A DNA stretch of 64,000 bases from Halomonas sp. (GTDB lineage: Bacteria > Pseudomonadota > Gammaproteobacteria > Pseudomonadales > Halomonadaceae), in the NCBI RefSeq assembly GCF_011050415.1, contig NZ_DRFS01000005.1:86941-150940 (forward strand). The letters run 5' to 3'. Within the stretch, counting starts at the first letter, position 1. The number at the start of each line of letters is the position of its first letter. The position numbers and the translations under genes are program-made. Positions 30,095-40,344 of this stretch are shown here, in pieces. The notes under the pieces are model-generated. The model was not told the origin of the DNA. It ran no database searches and saw only the letters and a program-made list of their open reading frames with translations.

Positions 30095-30970
30095 TTACAC
30101 GCTATAGCTGCGGGTAATGCGCATTGATAGGTCGATTGAAGCGATATCTTTGGTCAGTGCGCCACTGGAAATACAGTCAACACCAGTGTCGGCAATCGCC
30201 CGTAAGGTGGCGGCATCGACGTTGCCAGACGCTTCTAATGTGGCGCGGCCGCCATTGATTTCAACGGCGACATGTAAATCTTCAACAGCAAAGTTGTCGA
30301 GCATCACAATGTCGGCGCCTGCAGCCAATGCCTGATCCAGTTCTTCGAAGGTTTCTACTTCCACTTCAACGGGCAGATTACTGGCCAATTTACGTGCCTG
30401 AGCCACCGCGGCCTTTATTCCGCCGCAGGCAGTGATGTGGTTCTCTTTGATCAAAAAGGCATCCCATAAGCCGATTCGATGATTGTGGCCGCCGCCGCAG
30501 GTAACCGCATATTTTTGTGCCAGGCGCATGCCGGGCAGTGTTTTGCGCGTATCAAGCAGACGCACGCCGGTGCCTTCGACCAGGTCAACGTATGTACGCG
30601 TGGCGGTGGCGGTAGCTGAAAGGGTTTGCAGCACATTGAGCGCCGTACGTTCACCGGTTAATAGCGCCCGTGCGGGACCTTCTAGCACTAAAAAGCACTG
30701 GTCGGGTTCAAGCTGATCGCCGTCAGCGGCTTGCCAGCTTAGGTTGACCCGGCTGTCTAAACAACGAAATATCTCATCTACCCAGGCCGTGCCGCATAGG
30801 ACGGCGGCTTCACGGGTAATAATGTCTGCCGTGGCCCACTGGTTTTCAGGAATCAGTTGCGCGGTAATATCACCCGAGCCAACGTCTTCGGCCAACAGGC
30901 GAGCAGCGCTGGTGCGGACTTCTTCAGCAAGAGCGGTTTGATCATGCATGGCGGTGAGTTCTCTGAGCAT
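30095..30970 (-). CDS. nadC: Nicotinate-nucleotide pyrophosphorylase (carboxylating)
   Basis: NadC turns quinolinate and PRPP into nicotinate mononucleotide, CO2 and PPi. Seen are [49 protein letters not shown] and ADIVMLDNF. The longest frame (291 residues) starts at 30970; an internal ATG at 30949 (284 residues) is equally plausible. It diverges from ampD with a short spacer, a common arrangement. Confidence 0.95.
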   Translation of the reverse strand: MLRELTAMHDQTALAEEVRTSAARLLAEDVGSGDITAQLIPENQWATADIITREAAVLCGTAWVDEIFRCLDSRVNLSWQAADGDQLEPDQCFLVLEGPARALLTGERTALNVLQTLSATATATRTYVDLVEGTGVRLLDTRKTLPGMRLAQKYAVTCGGGHNHRIGLWDAFLIKENHITACGGIKAAVAQARKLASNLPVEVEVETFEELDQALAAGADIVMLDNFAVEDLHVAVEINGGRATLEASGNVDAATLRAIADTGVDCISSGALTKDIASIDLSMRITRSYSV

Positions 30971-31029
30971 CGTCGAGTGTGTCCGGCATTGTAGTGAAAA
31001 AGAGCGTTAAGGTAGAGGAGACGTTGTGC

Positions 31030-31611
31030 ATGAAAGAAAAGCAAGCCCCAGAGGGTTGGTGGGAGAGTGCGCGTAAAGTCGTCTCGCCCAATTGCGACGC
31101 GCGACCTAATGGCGAAGTCTCGTTGCTAGTGATCCACGCAATAAGCCTTCCGCCAGGAAAATTTAGTGGTGATGCCATCGAGGCGTTGTTTACCAATCAG
31201 TTAGCAGTAGACGAACACCCCTTTTTTGTTGAGATTGCCCATTTAAGGGTCTCTGCCCATTTGCTCATACGACGCAACGGTGAGTGTATTCAGTTTGTCG
31301 ACACCGACCAGCGTGCTTGGCATGCAGGGCGCTCTTGTTGGTGGGATGCGCTTAGTAGGGAGTGGAGAGGGGCGCTAAATGATTTTTCAGTGGGGATCGA
31401 GTTGGAGGGCGACGATATAACGCCTTTTACGAAAGCTCAGTATAACGCTTTAACTGAATCCGTAAGATGGCTGATGACCCGCTATCCTCTGCTTGATCGT
31501 TCGCGAATTACCAGCCATGCACGGGTAGCACCTCTGCGTAAAACAGATCCAGGTCCGGCATTTGACTGGGCCTATTTCGATCAGCGGCTATCGGCTAGCG
31601 GTAAATATTGA
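31030..31611 (+). CDS. ampD: 1,6-anhydro-N-acetylmuramyl-L-alanine amidase AmpD
   Basis: The cytoplasmic zinc amidase (193 residues) removes the peptide from anhydro-muropeptides in cell-wall recycling and so affects ampC induction where ampR is present. Zinc ligands match AmpD: His in LLVIHAISLPPG, and His and Asp in TSHARVAPLRKTDPGPAFDW. GAGGAG (31015-31020) precedes the ATG at 31030; the frame is open to a GTG at 30979 that would overlap the nadC promoter. Confidence 0.93.
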   Translation: MKEKQAPEGWWESARKVVSPNCDARPNGEVSLLVIHAISLPPGKFSGDAIEALFTNQLAVDEHPFFVEIAHLRVSAHLLIRRNGECIQFVDTDQRAWHAGRSCWWDALSREWRGALNDFSVGIELEGDDITPFTKAQYNALTESVRWLMTRYPLLDRSRITSHARVAPLRKTDPGPAFDWAYFDQRLSASGKY

Positions 31612-32000
31612 GTGCTGAGTAAGTGCTTCATTAGTTGATAAATAAAACGGTAGTTTAATTACACTTAAATGGTAGTTAGTCGCTGCGACTAATGTTCTAG
31701 TTATTGCTTATGTTGCAGTGCAATAGTTTGTTTTCGATAGGCTTTTTCACTGCGCCAGAATTGGCAGCGTGGCGACTTTGCGGTATCTTCCTATATACAA
31801 AAGGCTAACTTTCACGACATTTGTGTAGCTTTACTACATAAAAGCGCACGTAGCTTGTTGAATGTAGAGCGAAAACCCCTACCCGGCGTTCATTCGCTGG
31901 AAGAATGTTGGCGCGTGGTGGTATCGCAATACCGTCACCGTTCCAGGCCCCACGGGTTAGCGGGGCTTATTGTCATTTATCGTCATTCGGAGAGACCTCT
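31612..32000. other. 389-bp spacer upstream of aceE with palindromes
   Basis: No gene is seen. A perfect palindrome TTAGTCGC-T-GCGACTAA lies at 31676-31692, and the last 100 bp contain small hairpins (GGTAT/ATACC near 31919 and GCCCC/GGGGC near 31948-31968) that could structure the aceE leader. I see no good match to the PdhR operator known from E. coli. Confidence 0.4.
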
Positions 32001-34673
32001 ATGAGTCTGGAGACAAGAGAAGATCTCGATCCGATCGAAACTACGGAATGGATTGATTCCCTAGAATCGGTATTGGATCGTGAGGGCGAAGATCGTGCCC
32101 GCTACCTGATGACCCGCCTGGCGGATCGCCTGCGCCGGGACGGGATGAAGGTGCCCTTCTCGGTGACAACCCCGCACCGTAATACGATTCCGGTTCATCG
32201 CGAAGCGCCAATGCCTGGCGATCTGTTCATGGAGCGTCGTATTCGCTCCTTGATTCGCTATAACGCGATTGCGCAGGTCATTCGCAATAACCGCGCTAAC
32301 CCGGGCTTAGGTGGTCACATTGCTAGCTTTATGTCATCCGCAACACTCTATGACGTAGGCTTTAACCACTTTTTCCGCGCCGCAAAAGACGATTTTGCTG
32401 GTGACTTGATTTATATCCAGGGCCATGTGGCGCCGGGCATTTATGCGCGCTCCTACCTGGAAGGTCGTCTGTCGGAAGAGCAAATGGACAAGTTCCGTCG
32501 TGAAGTCGACGGAGATGGCCTTTCCTCTTACCCGCACCCGTGGCTAATGCCGGACTATTGGCAGTTCCCCACCGTCTCCATGGGCCTTGGCCCCATTCAG
32601 GCGATCTATCAAGCCCACGTGATGAAGTACCTGCATCACCGTGAGCTGAAAGATATGCACGACCGTAAGATCTGGTGCTTTATGGGTGACGGCGAGTGTG
32701 ATGAGCCGGAATCTTTGGGTGCTATTTCGCTGGCGGGTCGTGAAAACCTCGATAACCTGATCTTTGTTATCAACTGTAACCTCCAGCGCCTGGACGGCCC
32801 TGTGCGCGGCAACTCCCGCGTTATGGACGAGTTTGAAGGCGTCTTCCGGGGTGCTGGCTGGAACGTGATCAAGGTTGTTTGGGGCCGTCATTGGGATCCG
32901 CTGTTCGAGAAGGATAAGAAAGGCATCCTTCAGAAACGTATGGACGAAGCGGTCGACGGCGAGTACCAGAACTACAAAGCCAATGGCGGCGCGTACACTC
33001 GCGAGCACTTCTTTGGTAAGTATCCAGAAACGGAAGCGATGGTCAAAGACCTCTCTGATGAAGATATCTGGAAGCTCAATCGCGGCGGTCACGATCCATT
33101 CAAGGTCTACGCGGCGTATCACGAAGCGGTTAACACCTCCAACGGCAAGCCCACGGTCATCCTGGCGCATACCGTTAAGGGCTATGGCATGGGGAGCGGC
33201 GATGGCGAAGCGGCCAACGAAGCGCACCAGGTTAAGAGCATGGAGTACGAAGCGCTTAAGACATTCCGTGATCGCTTCGGTATCCCATTGACCGATGAGC
33301 AGCTCAAAGATGTGCCTTACTATAAGCCGGAAGATGACTCTCCGGAGCTTAAGTATATGCATCTGCAGCGTGAGCGCTTAAATGGCTACCTGCCAAGCCG
33401 TCGTAGTGACTTCGAAGCGTTGGAAATTCCTTCTCTTGAAGATAAAACCTTTGCCTCGCAAATGGTTGGTTCAAAAGGCCGTGAAGTTTCCACCACCATG
33501 TCTTTTGTGCGCATACTCAATGGCTTGGTTAAGGATAAGGCCCTTGGCAAGCTGGTCGTGCCGATTATCCCTGATGAAGCACGTACCTTCGGTATGGAAG
33601 GTATGTTCCGTCAGTTAGGTATTTATACCGCCGAAGGTCAGAAATATGAGCCGGTGGATAAAGGCCAGATCATGTATTACCGCGAGGACCAGAAGGGTCA
33701 GGTTCTCGAAGAAGGTATTACTGAAGCGGGCGCGATGTCAGCCTGGATTGCTGCGGCAACTTCCTATAGCAACAATCACGTTACGCTGCTGCCGTTCTAT
33801 ATCTACTACTCCATGTTCGGTTTCCAGCGTATTGGCGACTTGGCGTGGGCGGCGGGTGACCTGCAGGCGCGCGGCTTTATGGTTGGCGGCACCGCAGGTC
33901 GCACCACGCTCAATGGCGAAGGCTTGCAGCACCAGGATGGTCACAGCCTGATTCAGGCCTCTACCATTCCTAATTGCCGCAGCTATGACCCGACCTATGC
34001 TCATGAAGTGGCTGTCATCGTGCAGGATGGTTTGAAGCGCATGTTCACCGATAAGGAGAACTGCTTCTACTACCTCACGGTGATGAACGAGAACTACGAG
34101 CACCCAGCACTGGAAAATGTACCCGCCGACGATATCGTCAAGGGCATGTACCTGCTGCGTGAAACACAAGGTGACAAAGGTCGTGTTCAACTGCTCGGTT
34201 CAGGCACTATTCTGCGCGAAGTAGAAGCTGCCGCTGAGCTGCTGGCTAACGATTGGGGTATCGGTGCTGATATCTGGAGCGTGACCAGCTTTAACGAGCT
34301 GCGCCGTGAAGCCTTGCTGTTGGATCGTGAAGCCTTCTTGAACCCGGACGCTGAAGCGCATAAGCCTCATGTGACTAAGTGCCTGGAAGGTCGCGATGGT
34401 CCGATTATCGCTTCAACCGATTACATGAAGCTCTACGCGGATCAAGTACGCGCCTGGGTCCCGGGTGACTACACTGTACTGGGTACCGATGGCTTTGGCC
34501 GTTCAGACACCCGCGAGAAGCTACGTTACTTCTTCGAAGTAGATCGCTACTTCGTGACGGTAGCAGCGCTGCGTGCGCTGGCTGATCGTGGCGAGATTGA
34601 TCGCAAGCTTGTGGGTGAAGCGCTTAAGAAGTATGGCATTGACGCCAATAAGCCTAACCCGCTGACTAGCTAA
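32001..34673 (+). CDS. aceE: Pyruvate dehydrogenase E1 component (homodimeric type)
   Basis: AceE (890 residues) is the thiamine-diphosphate enzyme that decarboxylates pyruvate and passes the acetyl unit to the lipoyl group of AceF. The ThDP motif is GDGECDEPESLG...INCNLQ; HTVKGYGMG and the pyrimidine-domain segment are also visible. The frame is open to 31905, but the ATG at 32001 with GGAGAG upstream matches the family N-terminus. It is followed by aceF after a hairpin. The E3 gene lpd is not in the window. Confidence 0.97.
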   Translation: MSLETREDLDPIETTEWIDSLESVLDREGEDRARYLMTRLADRLRRDGMKVPFSVTTPHRNTIPVHREAPMPGDLFMERRIRSLIRYNAIAQVIRNNRANPGLGGHIASFMSSATLYDVGFNHFFRAAKDDFAGDLIYIQGHVAPGIYARSYLEGRLSEEQMDKFRREVDGDGLSSYPHPWLMPDYWQFPTVSMGLGPIQAIYQAHVMKYLHHRELKDMHDRKIWCFMGDGECDEPESLGAISLAGRENLDNLIFVINCNLQRLDGPVRGNSRVMDEFEGVFRGAGWNVIKVVWGRHWDPLFEKDKKGILQKRMDEAVDGEYQNYKANGGAYTREHFFGKYPETEAMVKDLSDEDIWKLNRGGHDPFKVYAAYHEAVNTSNGKPTVILAHTVKGYGMGSGDGEAANEAHQVKSMEYEALKTFRDRFGIPLTDEQLKDVPYYKPEDDSPELKYMHLQRERLNGYLPSRRSDFEALEIPSLEDKTFASQMVGSKGREVSTTMSFVRILNGLVKDKALGKLVVPIIPDEARTFGMEGMFRQLGIYTAEGQKYEPVDKGQIMYYREDQKGQVLEEGITEAGAMSAWIAAATSYSNNHVTLLPFYIYYSMFGFQRIGDLAWAAGDLQARGFMVGGTAGRTTLNGEGLQHQDGHSLIQASTIPNCRSYDPTYAHEVAVIVQDGLKRMFTDKENCFYYLTVMNENYEHPALENVPADDIVKGMYLLRETQGDKGRVQLLGSGTILREVEAAAELLANDWGIGADIWSVTSFNELRREALLLDREAFLNPDAEAHKPHVTKCLEGRDGPIIASTDYMKLYADQVRAWVPGDYTVLGTDGFGRSDTREKLRYFFEVDRYFVTVAALRALADRGEIDRKLVGEALKKYGIDANKPNPLTS

Positions 34674-34681
34674 ACCGCTGC

Positions 34682-34703
34682 CCGGCGGGCGTTTGCCCGC
34701 CGG
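34682..34703 (+). terminator. Intercistronic hairpin between aceE and aceF
   Basis: CCGGCGGGC / GCCCGCCGG (34682-34690 with 34695-34703), loop GTTT, in the 58-bp aceE-aceF gap. Without a T-run it is more likely an mRNA processing/stability or attenuating stem than a full terminator. Confidence 0.55.
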
Positions 34704-34731
34704 CTCGATCCGATTTGGAAGGAGCGCGACC

Positions 34732-36768
34732 TTGAGTAGCGAAATCATCAAAGTTCCCGATATCGGTGGCGATACCGATGTCGAAATCATCGAGATTGCG
34801 GTGTCAGTAGGCGACGTCATTGAAGCAGAAGACACCCTGATCACGCTGGAATCTGACAAAGCCAGCATGGATGTACCAGCCCCGAAAGGTGGCAAGGTCA
34901 TTAAAGTGCTGGTCAAAGAAGGCGATAGCGTTTCCGAAGGCGACGATATCATTGAGCTGGAAGTTGAAGGCGGCGGCGACAGTAGCAGCGAAGAAAGCAG
35001 TAGCGCTGAAGCCGAGCAAGAAGCCGCTCCAGCCACCAAACAAGAGCAACCCAAAGCGCCGTCTCAAGAGCAGAAGCCAGCCGCTAAGAAGTCAGTCGGT
35101 GGTAAGCAGACGGTTGATATTATAGTGCCGGATCTTGGCGGCGCTGATAGCGTTGAAATTATCGAAGTCGCGGTAAGTGAAGGCGATGAAGTGGCCGCGG
35201 AAGATACGCTGATCACCCTTGAGTCTGACAAAGCCTCCATGGATGTGCCAAGCCCGTACAGCGGTAAAATAGTTAGTTTTACCGTAAAGGAAGGCGACAG
35301 CGTTTCCGAAGGCGATGTCATCGGTAAGATGGAGATCGTCGGTGAAGGCGGTGACGAGAGCGAAGAGGCACCTGAAGAGCAAGCCTCTAGCCAGTCCAGC
35401 AGTGAACCGGAAGCGTCGGCTGAAGAAGATGATCAGGAAGAGGCCAGTGGCGAACCGGAACGCAAAGAGATTCGCGTGCCGGATCTGTCAGGCGCTTCAG
35501 ATGTGCCGATTATTGAAATCGGCGTAGCCGCTGGCGACGAGGTCAACGAAGAAGACCCGTTGATCACCTTGGAGTCTGATAAAGCCTCTATGGACGTGCC
35601 TAGTCCCTACAAAGGTAAGCTGATTGAGCTGACCGTTAAAGAGGGCGATACCGTCTCTGAAGGCGATGTGATTGGCTATATGGAAGTGGCGGGTGCCAAA
35701 AAAGCGGCACCGAAGAAAGCTGCATCTGCAAATGCTGATCAGCAAAAAGATAAGCCCAAAAGCGATAAGCCTAGCAAGGCCGCTGAGTCTTCCTCTGGAA
35801 CACCCAGCCCGGAAGCGCAGATGGCCGCGCACAAGCCGCGCGACGGCAAATTGGTTCACGCTGGCCCCGCCGTGCGTATGTTGGCTCGCGAACTGGGTGT
35901 CGACTTGGAGCTAGTCAAGCCAAGTGGGCCGAAAGATCGCGTGGTCAAAGAGGATGTGCAGGCCTATGTGAAGCAGGCCATTGCCAATCAGGGTAAAGCC
36001 TCCTCAGGCGCAGCAGCGGCTAGCGGTGGTGCGGGAATCCCAGTGATTCCCGAAGTCGACTTCAGCCAGTTTGGTGAAGTGGAAGAGAAGCCAATGGGTC
36101 GCCTGCTTAAAATGGGCGCGACCAACCTGCATCGCAGCTGGCTCAACGTGCCTCACGTCACGCAGTTTGATGAAGCCGACATCACCGAGCTTGAAGATTT
36201 CCGTAAGGCGATGAAAGCAGAAGCTGAAGCACAGGGTGCCAAGCTCACGCCACTGCCATTTATGGTCAAAGCCTGTGCCTTTGCACTGCGAAAATTCCCG
36301 CAGTTCAATGTTAGCTTGAAGGGTGATGGTGAAACGCTGGTATGGAAGAACTACGTCCATATCGGTATCGCTGTGGACACGCCCGATGGCCTGATGGTGC
36401 CGGTACTGCGCAACGCCGATAAAAAATCCTTGATTGAGATTGCCAAGGAGATGGCCGAGCTTGGTAAGAAAGCACAAACCAAAAAGCTCAAACGTGACGA
36501 AATGACCGGTGGCTGTTTCACTATTTCGAGCCTCGGCTCGATTGGTGGTACCGCGTTTACGCCGATCGTTAATGCGCCTGAAGTGGCTATTTTGGGTGTG
36601 TCAAAAGCCCAAATGAAGCCGGTCTGGGATGGCAGTGCCTTCCAGCCGCGTCTGATGATGCCGCTTTCGCTCTCCTACGACCACCGGGCGATCAACGGGG
36701 CAGATGCAGCACGCTTCACCGCTTTCCTGGCTGATGTATTGACGGATATTCGTCGTTTACTGCTGTAA
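34732..36768 (+). CDS. aceF: Dihydrolipoamide acetyltransferase (E2 of pyruvate dehydrogenase), three lipoyl domains
   Basis: This E2 (678 residues) forms the core of the pyruvate dehydrogenase complex. Three lipoyl domains are visible, each with the ESDKASMDVP lipoylation motif (first Lys at residue 43), joined by Glu/Ser/Ala/Lys-rich flexible linkers. A peripheral subunit-binding domain follows (GPAVRMLARELGVDL), then the catalytic domain ending with SYDHRAINGADAARF, which holds the active-site His. The best start is TTG at 34732, behind a strong GGAAGGAG; upstream codons are inside the hairpin region. Confidence 0.96.
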   Translation: MSSEIIKVPDIGGDTDVEIIEIAVSVGDVIEAEDTLITLESDKASMDVPAPKGGKVIKVLVKEGDSVSEGDDIIELEVEGGGDSSSEESSSAEAEQEAAPATKQEQPKAPSQEQKPAAKKSVGGKQTVDIIVPDLGGADSVEIIEVAVSEGDEVAAEDTLITLESDKASMDVPSPYSGKIVSFTVKEGDSVSEGDVIGKMEIVGEGGDESEEAPEEQASSQSSSEPEASAEEDDQEEASGEPERKEIRVPDLSGASDVPIIEIGVAAGDEVNEEDPLITLESDKASMDVPSPYKGKLIELTVKEGDTVSEGDVIGYMEVAGAKKAAPKKAASANADQQKDKPKSDKPSKAAESSSGTPSPEAQMAAHKPRDGKLVHAGPAVRMLARELGVDLELVKPSGPKDRVVKEDVQAYVKQAIANQGKASSGAAAASGGAGIPVIPEVDFSQFGEVEEKPMGRLLKMGATNLHRSWLNVPHVTQFDEADITELEDFRKAMKAEAEAQGAKLTPLPFMVKACAFALRKFPQFNVSLKGDGETLVWKNYVHIGIAVDTPDGLMVPVLRNADKKSLIEIAKEMAELGKKAQTKKLKRDEMTGGCFTISSLGSIGGTAFTPIVNAPEVAILGVSKAQMKPVWDGSAFQPRLMMPLSLSYDHRAINGADAARFTAFLADVLTDIRRLLL

Positions 36769-36788
36769 TCGATAGAATGGATGTTTAA

Positions 36789-36820
36789 CAAGCGGCGCCC
36801 TTTTGGGCGCCGCTTGTGTT
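36789..36820 (+). terminator. Terminator of aceEF
   Basis: CAAGCGGCGCCC / GGGCGCCGCTTG (36789-36800 with 36805-36816), perfect 12-bp stem, loop TTTT, then TGTTTG. Confidence 0.75.
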
Positions 36821-36980
36821 TGCCCGGCTGATAGAAGGGCGACCAAAGTGTAAGTTTTTCGGCACCCAGCTGTTTTAATTTAAAAAAAGTGAAATAAAAG
36901 CGGGTCTCTCAGGCTTTTGGGGAGTTGTGTCGCCTGGAAGGCGCGGTTATTGTCGGGTAATAGATTTTTTCATATTTTAA

Positions 36981-37652
<672 letters not shown>

Positions 37653-37658
37653 TAAAAG

Positions 37659-37692
37659 AATTAGCCAGCTGCTTTAATTAGCCAACTGCTTT
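37659..37692. repeat. 17-bp exact-adjacent tandem duplication after adk
   Basis: AATTAGCCAGCTGCTTT (37659-37675) is immediately followed by AATTAGCCAACTGCTTT (37676-37692), one mismatch. It starts six bases after the adk stop. Confidence 0.7.
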
Positions 37693-37700
37693 ACAACGTT

Positions 37701-37730
37701 GACGATGGCCCGCTTAGGCGGGCCATCGTC
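37701..37730 (+). terminator. Hairpin after adk
   Basis: GACGATGGCCCGC / GCGGGCCATCGTC (37701-37713 with 37718-37730), perfect 13-bp stem, loop TTAG. The tail is not T-rich, but position suggests the end of the adk transcript. Confidence 0.6.
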
Positions 37731-37786
37731 GTGATGGCGTGACAAAGGTATAATGCCGAAACTTTTCTTTCGAGTGGCTACTCGCT

Positions 37787-38485
37787 ATGCCGTTACACCT
37801 GCTTGCCCTTGACGCTTCATCAAGCGCCTGTTCAGCGGCGCTACTACGCCAAGATGATGCGGGGACAGAATGCCTGGCGCGATTTGAAATGACGCCCCGC
37901 GCCCATACGCGGCGCTTAATGCCAATGGTTGATGAGGTGCTTGCCGAAGCGCAGCTCTCTCCCTCCCAGCTTGATGCGGTCGCCTTTGGGCGCGGTCCCG
38001 GTTCGTTTACCGGCCTGCGCATTGCGGCGGGCGTTGCACAGGGGCTGGCATTCGGTTTGGACTGTCCCCTCTTAGGCGTCTCAACGCTAGAGGCTCTCGC
38101 TCTCCAAGCCCATCGCCGCTACCACCTTCGCCATGTGGTCACTGCTTTAGATGCGCGCATGGGTGAGGTATACGCCGCCACATGGCACTGCCTAAAAGAT
38201 ACCATCACGCCGATGAGTGACGAAGCCGTGCTAGCGCCAGAGGCGCTACGTTTACCAAGTGGGGAAACTGACTGGGTCGGTGTTGGCAGCGGTTTTACGC
38301 TGTGGGAGCGGTTTTCAACCAGTGTACATGTGAGCATGCCTCAGCATTTGGAAGACCTTGAGCCGCGTGCGGAGGAAATGGCTTGGTTAGGCGCGCGGGA
38401 TTTTACTGCTGGATTAGGTCAGGCTGCTCACTTGGTTCAACCCGTTTATCTACGCAACGACGTTGCCTGGAAAAAACCTGCATGA
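37787..38485 (+). CDS. tsaB: TsaB, tRNA t6A37 biosynthesis scaffold
   Basis: TsaB (232 residues) pairs with TsaD to make threonylcarbamoyl-adenosine at tRNA position 37. The ASKHA-fold start [15 protein letters not shown] and [23 protein letters not shown] are typical. It overlaps rsmJ by 4 bp (ATGA). Together with trmO at 29 kb the window holds two genes acting on the same tRNA base, though not in one operon. Confidence 0.94.
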   Translation: MPLHLLALDASSSACSAALLRQDDAGTECLARFEMTPRAHTRRLMPMVDEVLAEAQLSPSQLDAVAFGRGPGSFTGLRIAAGVAQGLAFGLDCPLLGVSTLEALALQAHRRYHLRHVVTALDARMGEVYAATWHCLKDTITPMSDEAVLAPEALRLPSGETDWVGVGSGFTLWERFSTSVHVSMPQHLEDLEPRAEEMAWLGARDFTAGLGQAAHLVQPVYLRNDVAWKKPA

Positions 38486-39189
38486 TGCTGGTCGATGCAA
38501 TAGCGCTGCCGTCTCAGCTAGCGTTAGCGCAGCGAGATGGCCGACTGGTACTGGTAGGCGATGAAGCTCGCTATGGGAAACCGCTCAGCGTTGATTTCGT
38601 CTCAGGCAAAGCCGCGCATCGGCGCCAGTTTGGCGGCGGTCGTGGTCAGCTAGTCGCGAAGGCGTGTGGGCTAACTAAAGGTGTTACACCGAGCATTGTT
38701 GATGCGACTGCAGGATTAGGGCGTGATGCGTTTGTACTGGCTGGTTTAGGTGCCCAGGTGCTGTTAATTGAGCGGGTTGCGGCGATTGCTGCGCTGTTGG
38801 AAGATGGCCTGGCACGTGCGCTGGGCCATGCCGATACCGCTGAAATTGCCGCCCGTATGACGCTACGTCATGGTGATGCAGCCGACGCTCTAGCGACGCT
38901 TGTCGCTAGTGCCGGCTTCTCACCCCAGGTAATCCATCTGGATCCGATGTTTCCCCATCGTGAAAAGTCAGCGCTGGTGAAAAAGGAGATGCGTCTATTT
39001 CGTGAGTTGGCGGGTGACGATAACGATGCCCCACGGCTGCTTGAAGCAGCACTCGATGTTGCCACCCACCGGGTGGTGGTAAAGCGGCCCCGCAAAGCGC
39101 CCCCCATTGCTGGCCCTGCTCCACAGCATACGTTGGAGGGTAAAACCAGCCGCTATGATTTATATGTCCATCGCTCGCTAGCGCGTTAA
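38482..39189 (+). CDS. rsmJ: 16S rRNA (guanine1516-N2)-methyltransferase
   Basis: RsmJ (235 residues) methylates G1516 of 16S rRNA using S-adenosylmethionine. Motif I is [18 protein letters not shown], the catalytic-type motif IV is [12 protein letters not shown], and the family segment [18 protein letters not shown] is present. The start overlapping the tsaB stop gives the family length; the open frame begins earlier (38383) only because it runs through tsaB. Confidence 0.94.
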   Translation: MMLVDAIALPSQLALAQRDGRLVLVGDEARYGKPLSVDFVSGKAAHRRQFGGGRGQLVAKACGLTKGVTPSIVDATAGLGRDAFVLAGLGAQVLLIERVAAIAALLEDGLARALGHADTAEIAARMTLRHGDAADALATLVASAGFSPQVIHLDPMFPHREKSALVKKEMRLFRELAGDDNDAPRLLEAALDVATHRVVVKRPRKAPPIAGPAPQHTLEGKTSRYDLYVHRSLAR

Positions 39190-39219
39190 AGACTATCCGC
39201 TTATCAGTCAGGAGTATGA

Positions 39220-40341
39220 ATGCAGAACGTGTGGCGAGAAGGTAATCAATTCACGCTGCTGCCGGAGGCCTCGCGCTTTCTGCCAGCCATGTTTGAAGCG
39301 ATCAATGCCGCCCAGCACTATGTGCTGGTTGAACTCTATTTGATGGAGTCAGGCGAGCTGGCCGATCAAGTCAGCGAGGTGTTGATTAACGCTGTTCAGC
39401 GAGGCGTCAGCGTCTGTTTACTGCTGGATGGCTACGGCTCGATGGGCCTATCCAACGATGATCGCCAACGCCTGCGGCAGGGCGGCGTTCAACTGCGCTT
39501 TTTTAACCCTATAGGGTTTCACTCTTTAGCGCTTAATCTTAGCCGTGACCATCGCAAAATAGTGGTTATTGATGGTGTGCTGGCGTTTACCGGTGGCTTT
39601 GGTGCGGTAGATGAGTTCCTCAATGCTTGGTACGAAATTGCGCTACGTATTGAAGGGCCAGTGGTCGCTGACTGGGAGCAGCTGTTTCGACGGCTGTGGA
39701 GCTCGCGGCTAACCCGTAATGAAAAGGGCGATAGTAGTCGTGGGGTGTTGCCTGAGCAGCGTGAGCCACAGGTGCATACTAATGGGGTTTCAGGCCGTGC
39801 GATGTCAGCGCGTGGCTATCGTTACCAAGCGATTCGCCATTCACTGCATGATCGCGTTAACAACGCGGGCGAAAGAGTGTGGCTGTGTACGCCCTATTTT
39901 GTACCTACCTTTGCCTTACGCCGCCGCTTGATTAGGGCGGCGCGCCGCGGCATTGATGTGCGGCTGCTGCTGCCAGGGGATAAGCATGATCATCCCGGCG
40001 TTCGATTTGCGGGTCAGCGTTTTTACCAGGCATTATTAAAAGCAGGGGTGCGTATTTATGAGTTTCAGCCGACCTTTATTCACGCCAAGTTTGTGCTAAT
40101 TGATGATTGGATAAGTATTGGGTCATGTAACTTCGACCACTGGAATTTGCACTGGAACCTGGAGGCCAATCAAGAGGTGATTGATCCTCGACTGGCAGCC
40201 GAAGTACGCCAGTTATTTGAGCGTAATTTTGCGGCCAGCCAGGAAGTAGACGCCGTCGCTTGGGCCGCGCGCCCCTGGGGGCAGCGCGCTCGCGAGTGGA
40301 TCTATGGGGTGTTGGATGCCATGATAACGCGACTTAAATAA
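39220..40341 (+). CDS. clsB: Cardiolipin synthase B-like phospholipase D family enzyme
   Basis: The 373-residue protein has two HKD motifs: HRKIVVIDGVLAFTGG (about residues 111-126) and HAKFVLIDDWISIGSCNFDHW (about residue 288). It lacks the N-terminal transmembrane segments of ClsA and has the length of ClsB, so membrane association would be peripheral. Expected reaction is cardiolipin synthesis from phosphatidylglycerol with a second phospholipid or phosphatidylglycerol. CAGGAG precedes the ATG. Confidence 0.87.
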   Translation: MQNVWREGNQFTLLPEASRFLPAMFEAINAAQHYVLVELYLMESGELADQVSEVLINAVQRGVSVCLLLDGYGSMGLSNDDRQRLRQGGVQLRFFNPIGFHSLALNLSRDHRKIVVIDGVLAFTGGFGAVDEFLNAWYEIALRIEGPVVADWEQLFRRLWSSRLTRNEKGDSSRGVLPEQREPQVHTNGVSGRAMSARGYRYQAIRHSLHDRVNNAGERVWLCTPYFVPTFALRRRLIRAARRGIDVRLLLPGDKHDHPGVRFAGQRFYQALLKAGVRIYEFQPTFIHAKFVLIDDWISIGSCNFDHWNLHWNLEANQEVIDPRLAAEVRQLFERNFAASQEVDAVAWAARPWGQRAREWIYGVLDAMITRLK

Positions 40342-40344
40342 GCG

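Noticed and set aside
31700..32000. PdhR operator upstream of aceE
   Set aside because: No AATTGGT-N3-ACCAATT-like palindrome; only the half-like AATTGGCAG near 31761 appears.
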